A program made the position numbers and the translations under genes. Of a stretch of 64,000 bases of DNA, positions 58,657 to 64,000 are shown piece after piece. Origin of the DNA: JAWXBA01 sp048499805. Its GTDB lineage: Bacteria; Gemmatimonadota; Gemmatimonadetes; Gemmatimonadales; GWC2-71-9. The first letter of the stretch is position 1. Each line of letters begins with the position of its first letter. The DNA is taken from positions 527,468-591,467 of the forward strand of contig JASNZF010000003.1 of NCBI GenBank assembly GCA_048499805.1. The letters are read 5' to 3'. The notes under the pieces were generated by a model. That model was not told the DNA's origin. It made no database searches and saw only the letters and a program-made list of their open reading frames with translations.

Positions 58657-61472
58657 ATGACCGTACGCCATCGCTTGATCGGCCTCACGCCGGTCATCCT
58701 CGCCCTCACCGTGCTCGCCCCGGTCGCCACCGCTCAGGCGCCCGCTGCCAGCCTCTTCCAGGACTTCCGCTGGCGCAACATCGGCCCCGCCAACATGGCC
58801 GGCCGCGTCAGCGACATCGAGGCGGTCGAGGCGAACCCGTCGGTCGTCTATGTCTCGGCGGCCTCGGGCGGCGTGTGGAAGTCCACCAACGCCGGCACCA
58901 CCTGGGCGCCGATCTTCACCCAGTACGGCACCGCCAACGTCGGCGACATCGCCATCTTCCAGCCCAATCCCGAGATCATCTGGGTCGGCACCGGCGAGGC
59001 CTGCGTCCGCAACAGCGTCGGCTTCGGCGACGGGATCTACAAGTCCACCGACGGCGGCAGGACCTTCACCAACATGGGACTCAAGGAGAGCCACCACATC
59101 GACCGGGTGGTGACCCACCCCACCAACCAGGACGTGGTGTACGTGGCCTCGCAGGGACATCTCTGGGATGTCGGTGGCGACCAGGGGGTCTTCCGCACCC
59201 GCGACGGCGGCCGCACCTGGCAGAAGCTCACCAACGGGCTCCCGAATGACGGCCGGACCGGCGCCAGCGAACTGGTCATGGATCCCTCCAACCCCAACAT
59301 CCTCTACGCCGGCTTCTGGGAGCGACTCCGCGAGCCGAACCGCTTCACGAGCGGCGGCCCCAACGGGGGCATCTACAAGTCCACCGACGGCGGCGACAGC
59401 TGGACCAAGCTGACCAACGGCCTGCCCACCGGCGCCACCGGCAAGATCGGGATGGACATCTACCGCAAGAACCCGCGGATCCTCGTTGCGCAGGTGGAGC
59501 ACGGCTTCCAGCCCGCCCGGAACTCCGCCGACTTCAACGACATGTCCAAGCTCGGCAGCGGCATCTACCGCTCCGAGGACGGCGGCGCCAGCTGGACCTT
59601 CGTCAACCGCGAGAACAACCGGCCGTTCTACTACAGCCACGTCTACATCGACCCCAACAACGACCAGCGGATCTTTGTGCTCGCCACCGTGGCCCGCGTG
59701 TCCGAGGATGGCGGCAAGACCTTCACCCGGACCCTCGATGGTATCGCGGGAGACTTCCACGCCCTCTGGATTGACCCTGCCAACAGCCAGCGGCTGTACG
59801 TCGGCGACGACAAGGGCGCCTATGCCAGCTATGACGGCGGCTTCGGGTTCATCATGTTCGACAACATGGACCTGGGGCAGTTCTACGGGGTGTCGGCGGA
59901 CAACCGCGACCCGTACTGGGTCTACGGCGGCCTGCAGGACAACGGCAACTGGGGCGGGCCAAGCAACAGCCGCGACGTGAACGGGGTGCTCAACGACCAC
60001 TGGTTCAAGTTCCACGCCGGCGACGGCTTCAATCCCAAGGTGGACCCGAACGACTGGCGGATCGTCTACACCGAGAGCCAGGGCGGCAACGTCCGGCGGC
60101 TCGACGCCCTCTTCCGGCAGCAGGGCACCGGGATCACCCCCAACCGCCGCAACGTCCTCAACCTGGCCGACTACCTGCCGGCCGGTGCGGCCGCCCCGGC
60201 GCCCGGCGGCCCGGGGGGCGGTGGTGGCTTCGGTGGCGGAGGGCTCCCGGAGCCACAATTCCGGAACAACTGGAGCACGCCGTTCATCCTGTCGCCGCAT
60301 GATTCGAGGATCATCTGGTACGGCGGCAATCACCTCTTCAAGTCCACCGACCGCGGTGACACCTGGCGGATCGTGAGCCCGGATCTGACGGTGGCCAAGC
60401 CCGAGTGGATCGCCACCGAGAGCGGCGGCATCACGCGCGACGTGACCGGCGCCGAAACCCATTCGACCATCATCTCTATTTCGGAGTCGCCGCTGATTCC
60501 GGGCATGGTCTGGGTCGGCACCGACGACGGCAACATCCAGCTTACGCGCGATGGCGGCGCCACCTGGACCAACCTCCGTCCAACCTGCGCGGGGTGCCCG
60601 ACTTCACCTGGGTCAGCCGGGTCGACGCCTCCAACTTCGATCCCGCCGTGGCATACGTCAGCTTCGACGGCCACCGCCGCGGCGACATGAAGCCCTACGT
60701 CTACAAGACCGCCGACTACGGCCGCACCTGGACCGCGATCATGGCCGGCCTCCCCGCGGCCCAGCCGGTGTACGTGGTCAAGGAGGACCTCCGGAACCCG
60801 CGCCTCCTCTATCTCGGCACCGAGACCACGGTCTACGCCAGCCTCGACCAGGGCGCCACCTGGAACCGGCTCGGCCAGGACCTCCCGGTCGTACCGGTGT
60901 ACGACCTGGTCATCCACCCGCGCGAGAACGACCTGATCATCGGCACCCACGGCCGCAGCATCTGGATCCTCGATGATGTCGGCCCGCTGCAGCAGTACTC
61001 CGCCCAGGTCGCGGCCGCTGATGTCCACCTGTTCGAGAACAAGACCGCCACCCAGTGGCGCGGCATCAGCCGCGGCGGGGAGCGCGGGCACCTGCTGTTC
61101 CAGGGCACCAACCCGCTCACCATCCGGCAGGTGGCACCCTCCAATTCGCCGCCCGAGCTGCAGGTCTCGGCCACGATCGACTATTACCTGAAGGCCGCGC
61201 CGAGTGGCGGTCGGGTCAAGATCGAGGTCCTGCCGCTCAGTGGGGCGAGCGGGTTCTCCGCCGATGTGCCCGCCAAGGCGGGGATCAATCGGTACTTCTG
61301 GAACATGCGACTCGCTGCAGCGGGTGGCGGCGGTGGTGGTGGCGGAGGGTTCCAAGGCTTCGGGGGGGGCGCCCAGGTGGAGCCCGGCACCTACAGGGTG
61401 CGGATCACCGTAGGCGACAGGGCCTACGAGTCCACCGTGACAGTTCGCGCCGATCCTGGGGTGATTCCGTAG
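58657..61472 (+). pseudogene. BNR/sortilin-type repeat exo-protein, frameshifted
   Basis: The first frame (58657-60690) and a second frame ending at 61472 are two parts of one protein of about 938 residues. A signal peptide (ending VATAQ) precedes a beta-propeller of many Asp-box/BNR units (GGVWKSTNAGTTW, GIYKSTDGGRTF, DGGRTWQKL, DGGATWTNL…), as in sortilin-like or WD40/YVTN secreted proteins. Gly-rich linkers are near 515-530 and before the C-terminal FlgD-like strand domain (PGTYRVRITVGDRAYES). One missing base at about 60580-60581 breaks it: restoring it reads NLRPNLRGVPDFTWVSRVDAS. This is either a real lesion or an assembly error; both halves keep coding character. Confidence 0.8.
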
Positions 61473-61479
61473 GACGCTT

Positions 61480-61590
61480 GCCCGACGGGGGCTGAGCGCG
61501 GAGCACGCGTCGGTTCGTTGACGGATCGGGCGGCTGGGGTGCCTCCGTGCACGAACCGCAGGGTGCGGAGTGCTCAGCCCCCGTCGGGTG
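61480..61590. repeat. Palindromic element, copy 2
   Basis: Outer arms CCCGACGGGGGCTGAGC (61481-61497) and 61572-61588 are perfectly complementary over 17 bases. The core is ACGCGTCGGTTCG on the left and CGAACCGCAGGGTGCG on the right. It starts eight bases after the BNR-gene stop. Confidence 0.8.
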
Positions 61591-61612
61591 CCAGTGAGGT
61601 GCTCATTTGGCC

Positions 61613-61721
61613 CCCAACCTGGTGGCGAGGACTCCGCGCCCTGCGGTTCGCCCATCCGGAACGGTGGGGGATCGGGTGGTCAGCGAACCGACGCGCGCTT
61701 CGCCCTCGTCACCAGGTTGGG
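61613..61721. repeat. Palindromic element, copy 3 (inverted)
   Basis: Outer arms CCCAACCTGGTGGCGAGG (61613-61630) and 61704-61721 pair at 17 of 18. The core is reversed relative to copies 1 and 2: CCCTGCGGTTCG on the left and CGAACCGACGCGCGC on the right. With copy 2 it fills most of the 344-base gap before 61817. Confidence 0.8.
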
Positions 61722-61779
61722 TTCAAGGCGTTGCCGAATGCGGTTAACATCGATCTCTGCCCGGCGTCTTCAGGGTATG

Positions 61780-61805
61780 CCCCGCTCCGGCGGGGTTTCC
61801 TTTTT
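61780..61805 (+). terminator. Rho-independent terminator just before the plug-protein start
   Basis: CCCCGC-TCCG-GCGGGG followed by TTTCCTTTTT, ending 11 bases before the ATG at 61817. It either ends transcription from upstream or attenuates the downstream gene. Confidence 0.75.
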
Positions 61806-61816
61806 CGGGGTGCCCC

Positions 61817-62830
61817 ATGAAGTCCTGCCTGACCCTGCTTGCCCTGGCCTTCGTGGCCATGCCGGTGGCAGCCCAGCAGTTCGTCCCTGTGCAAGGCACG
61901 GTGGTCGACACCGCCGGCCGCCCGCTCTCCCAGGCCGAGGTCCTGATTGGCACTCGGCGCGGGTACACCAACGCCCAGGGTGGGTTCCGGGTCGATAGCA
62001 TCCGGCCCGGCCAGTACTTCATTACCATCCGGCAGATCGGGTACACCCCCATTCGAGAGAGGATCCAGCTAAGCGCCGTGCAGCCGGGCGACCGGCGATG
62101 GGTGCTCATTCCCGCGCCGGCGCTGCTGCCCACCATCAACGTCGACGAGCGCCGCACCGGTATCTTCGGTACGGTGGGCGACCAGAACGGCTTTGCCACG
62201 GTTGGTGCCGTGGTCCAGCTGGTCGGGGTGAATGGCGGCAATGTCGTGACCGACAGTGTGGGGCGGTTCACCATGCCCAGGGCCACCAGCGGGCAGTACC
62301 TGGTGCGGGTGACCCATCCGGGGTACGAGGAGGCCCGGATCATGGTGGAACTCAAGAAGGGCGAGGGCCGGGAACTGGCCATCCGCCTCAACGAGACCTA
62401 CCGGGCCGGGCCGACCCGCAGCCAGGAGAAGGCGCTGCAGGACTTGGGGACAAGGCTCTCCAATGGACTGGCCCGCGAACGACTTACCTCGAATGAGCTG
62501 GAGCGGTTTCGCTCAGCCGATCTGTGCGACGTGGCCCAGATCCGGTCGCAGATCCGGGCCTCCAGCCTGACCATCATCGTCAACGGGATCGATATCCACC
62601 GCGAGGAGCCATTCACCAGCCTCTGCGCCTGGAAGGCCGACGAGGTGGCGCTGGTTGAGTACAGCCCCGACGCCTGCCGCGACGCGACCCAGACCATCGT
62701 CCTGCTCCTGAATGTCTGGTGTTCAGGCCGGACTCGCGCCAACGTGCCGCGCAGCATGATGGGCGGCGGCAACCGGGTGGCCACCCAGGCGGCGGGTGGG
62801 CCGTACGTGGTGGTGTGGGAGAAGAAGTAG
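61817..62830 (+). CDS. Secreted carboxypeptidase-regulatory-like/orphan plug protein
   Basis: 337 residues, paralogue of the 57407 protein. A signal peptide (MKSCLTLLALAFVAMPVAAQ) leads to module 1 (VQGTVVDTAGRPLSQAEVLIG…GQYFITIRQIGYTPIRERI), module 2 (GIFGTVGDQNGFATVGAVVQLVG…GQYLVRVTHPGYEEARIMVEL) and a plug-like domain with the same Cys pattern (SADLCDVAQI; TSLCAWKADEVALVEY; PDACRD; NVWCSG), ending VVVWEKK. The ribosome-binding site is weak, and a terminator hairpin sits immediately upstream, so regulation by attenuation is possible. No receptor barrel is fused or adjacent. Confidence 0.75.
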   Translation: MKSCLTLLALAFVAMPVAAQQFVPVQGTVVDTAGRPLSQAEVLIGTRRGYTNAQGGFRVDSIRPGQYFITIRQIGYTPIRERIQLSAVQPGDRRWVLIPAPALLPTINVDERRTGIFGTVGDQNGFATVGAVVQLVGVNGGNVVTDSVGRFTMPRATSGQYLVRVTHPGYEEARIMVELKKGEGRELAIRLNETYRAGPTRSQEKALQDLGTRLSNGLARERLTSNELERFRSADLCDVAQIRSQIRASSLTIIVNGIDIHREEPFTSLCAWKADEVALVEYSPDACRDATQTIVLLLNVWCSGRTRANVPRSMMGGGNRVATQAAGGPYVVVWEKK

Positions 62831-62883
62831 GGTTTGGAGGCATCCTGGGCCGTCAGTTGCCGTTCCTTCGGGGACTGGCTACC

Positions 62884-63120
62884 ATGGAGATCATGGACTT
62901 CGAGGAATTCATTACCGTCACGCCCGGCGTCCGGAGCGGCAAGCCCTGCATCCGGGGTACTCGGATCTCCGTGTCTGACATCCTGGAGTACCTCGCGGGG
63001 GGGATGACCGAGGACCAGATCCTCACCGAATTTCCCGACCTGAAGACGGACCACATCCGTGCCGCCTTGGGTTTCGCGGCGGCGCGCGAACGGCGACTGG
63101 CCGACTCGCCAATCGCCTGA
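62884..63120 (+). CDS. DUF433 antitoxin-like protein
   Basis: 78 residues. It matches DUF433: FEEFITVTPGVRSGKPCIRGTRISVSDILEYLAGGMTEDQILTEFPDLKTDHIRAALGFAAARE, a short winged-helix-like domain usually found as the antitoxin or DNA-binding partner of a PIN-like protein. ATGs at 62884 and 62893 are both possible; the second gives MDFEEF, nearer the usual family start. The partner gene begins seven bases after the stop. Confidence 0.85.
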   Translation: MEIMDFEEFITVTPGVRSGKPCIRGTRISVSDILEYLAGGMTEDQILTEFPDLKTDHIRAALGFAAARERRLADSPIA

Positions 63121-63127
63121 GCCCGAT

Positions 63128-63472
63128 GTGCCCCGGCTCCGTTTTGACGAGAATCTGCGCCCCCGGCTCGTTCGCCGCCTCTCAACGATGTTCCCCGACA
63201 GCCAGCATGTTCGCGACCTTGGGCTTCGAGGCTGCTCCGATCTTGAGCTGTGGAATCGCGCGGCACAGGATGGATTTGTCCTGGTGTCCAAGGATGATGA
63301 CTTCCGCCAGCTCAGTTTCTTGCGAGGCGCTCCGCCGAAGGTGGTCTGGATCGTGATCGGCAGTGCCGGCACCGAGCAGGTGGCAGCGCTGCTCGAGCAT
63401 CGGCGGGCGAGGATCGAGGGTTTTGACGCGGATGCCGAGGAAGCCCTCCTCATTCTCCGCCTGGCGCGCTAG
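63128..63472 (+). CDS. DUF5615 PIN-like toxin
   Basis: 114 residues from GTG 63128. The DUF5615 family is a small PIN-related domain: RLRFDENLRPRLVRRLSTMFPDSQHVRDLGL, DLELWNRAAQDGFVLVSKDDDFRQLS and PPKVVWIVIGSAGTEQV carry the conserved acidic residues (Asp in FDEN, DDDF). It is presumed to be an RNase toxin held in check by the DUF433 protein encoded just upstream. This pair is common on bacterial chromosomes. Confidence 0.85.
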   Translation: MPRLRFDENLRPRLVRRLSTMFPDSQHVRDLGLRGCSDLELWNRAAQDGFVLVSKDDDFRQLSFLRGAPPKVVWIVIGSAGTEQVAALLEHRRARIEGFDADAEEALLILRLAR

Positions 63473-63527
63473 GGCGATGCCACTTCCGGACTCATCGAGG
63501 GCAACATCCTCGAACTCCGAAACCATC

Positions 63528-63893
63528 ATGAAGCCAACCTCGACCTCGAACACCACTCGCCGCACCGGCCGCGTACATCTCGTGGCCCGTCGGCTTCCCA
63601 CGCATCAGCCGCCGACCCATCCCGGTGAGATGCTGCTGGAGGAGTTCCTCAAGCCGCTCGGGATCACTCAGTCGGCCTTCGCGCTCCAGCTGGGGGTGTC
63701 CTTCCCGCGGCTCAACGAGGTGATCAACGCCCGGCGCAGCGTCACCCCCGATACTGCGCTGCGATTGGCTCAGGTCACCGGCATGAGCGCCGACTTCTGG
63801 CTGGGGCTCCAGCAGGACTGGGACCTCTGGCATGCCGCCCGGTCGGAACAGGCGTCAGAGATCGCAAAGCTGTCCCCACTGGAATTCAGCTGA
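63528..63893 (+). CDS. HigA-family antitoxin/XRE regulator
   Basis: 121 residues. The HigA core is HPGEMLLEEFLKPLGITQSAFALQLGV, SFPRLNEVINARRSVTPDTALRLAQ (helix-turn-helix) and FWLGLQQDWDLWHA. It binds DNA and usually neutralises a HigB mRNA interferase encoded immediately upstream. No HigB reading frame is present; the gene before it is the DUF5615 toxin, 55 bases away. The basic N-terminal extension (about 30 residues) is unusual. Starts at 63477 or 63528 are possible; 63528 is preferred. Confidence 0.85.
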   Translation: MKPTSTSNTTRRTGRVHLVARRLPTHQPPTHPGEMLLEEFLKPLGITQSAFALQLGVSFPRLNEVINARRSVTPDTALRLAQVTGMSADFWLGLQQDWDLWHAARSEQASEIAKLSPLEFS

Positions 63894-63934
63894 CCAGGCG
63901 GGCCGCGGCCTGAGCGCCGAAGTCAGGGCTTAGT

Positions 63935-64000
<66 letters not shown>

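Noticed and set aside
63182..63601. Minus-strand frame as a missing HigB toxin
   Set aside because: It is antisense to the DUF5615 gene, and no RelE/HigB motif is visible.

Overview
The window is high-GC bacterial chromosome (about 68-70% by eye) with many short divergent and convergent transcription units. The gene set includes SusC/SusD-like outer-membrane uptake proteins, orphan carboxypeptidase-regulatory/plug proteins, duplicated FtsX/MacB permeases of the ADOP type, a DUF5916 protein, a Kgd-type 2-oxoglutarate dehydrogenase and several secreted amidohydrolases and peptidases. This points to a Gram-negative, aerobic, peptide/amino-acid and fatty-acid using heterotroph, most likely Gemmatimonadota or a close relative. 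That placement is inference from gene content; no rRNA is present.

Layout. 1-2654: end of a susC-like receptor gene and its susD-like partner. 2729-3853 (-): PQQ sugar dehydrogenase. 3984-4055: tRNA-Cys, followed by a degenerate duplication of its 3' end. 4350-8238: orphan plug protein, amidohydrolase, dicarboxylate/amino-acid symporter. 8304-11969: metal-uptake cluster (small His/Cys secreted protein, porin-like protein, solute-binding protein, permease) without an ATPase. 11999-16467 (-): second symporter, then transaldolase and transketolase. 16665-17636: VOC and HNH proteins. 17831-23214 (-): kgd and glpD; 23200-23775 methyltransferase. 23902-27673: thiolase and FadJ-type beta-oxidation enzyme. 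27955-29734 (-): DUF442 phosphatase-like protein and a short Rho. 30147-31718: M28 peptidase. 31905-43020: efflux locus (adaptor, ATPase, two ADOP permeases, second ATPase, four-helix-bundle gene, sigma-54 response regulator, histidine kinase). 43017-49837 (-): DUF5916 protein with an unknown coupled partner, amidohydrolase, M20 peptidase. 49927-53442: hypothetical protein, RsgA, TonB-dependent receptor. 53522-54523 (-): MazG-like and DJ-1/PfpI proteins. 54762-57237: small coiled-coil protein and fused branched-chain 2-oxoacid dehydrogenase E1. 57407-62830: two orphan plug paralogues around a frameshifted BNR-repeat protein. 62884-63893: DUF433/DUF5615 toxin-antitoxin pair and a HigA-like regulator. 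63938-64000: poly-C, probably an assembly artefact.

Metabolically, secreted peptidases and amidohydrolases would release amino acids taken up by the two symporters; Kgd, the branched-chain E1 and the beta-oxidation enzymes would feed and run the TCA cycle. The most unusual property is the intergenic DNA. It is packed with 7-8 bp tandem repeats (GGGGACT, GAGAAGN, GAGGTRA, CCCCGCTG types), often as inverted arms around a short unique core. They start at or within the last codons of genes and sometimes supply C-terminal residues and stop codons. A second family is a roughly 110 bp palindrome with a shared core and locus-specific outer arms, present three times at 58.5-61.7 kb.
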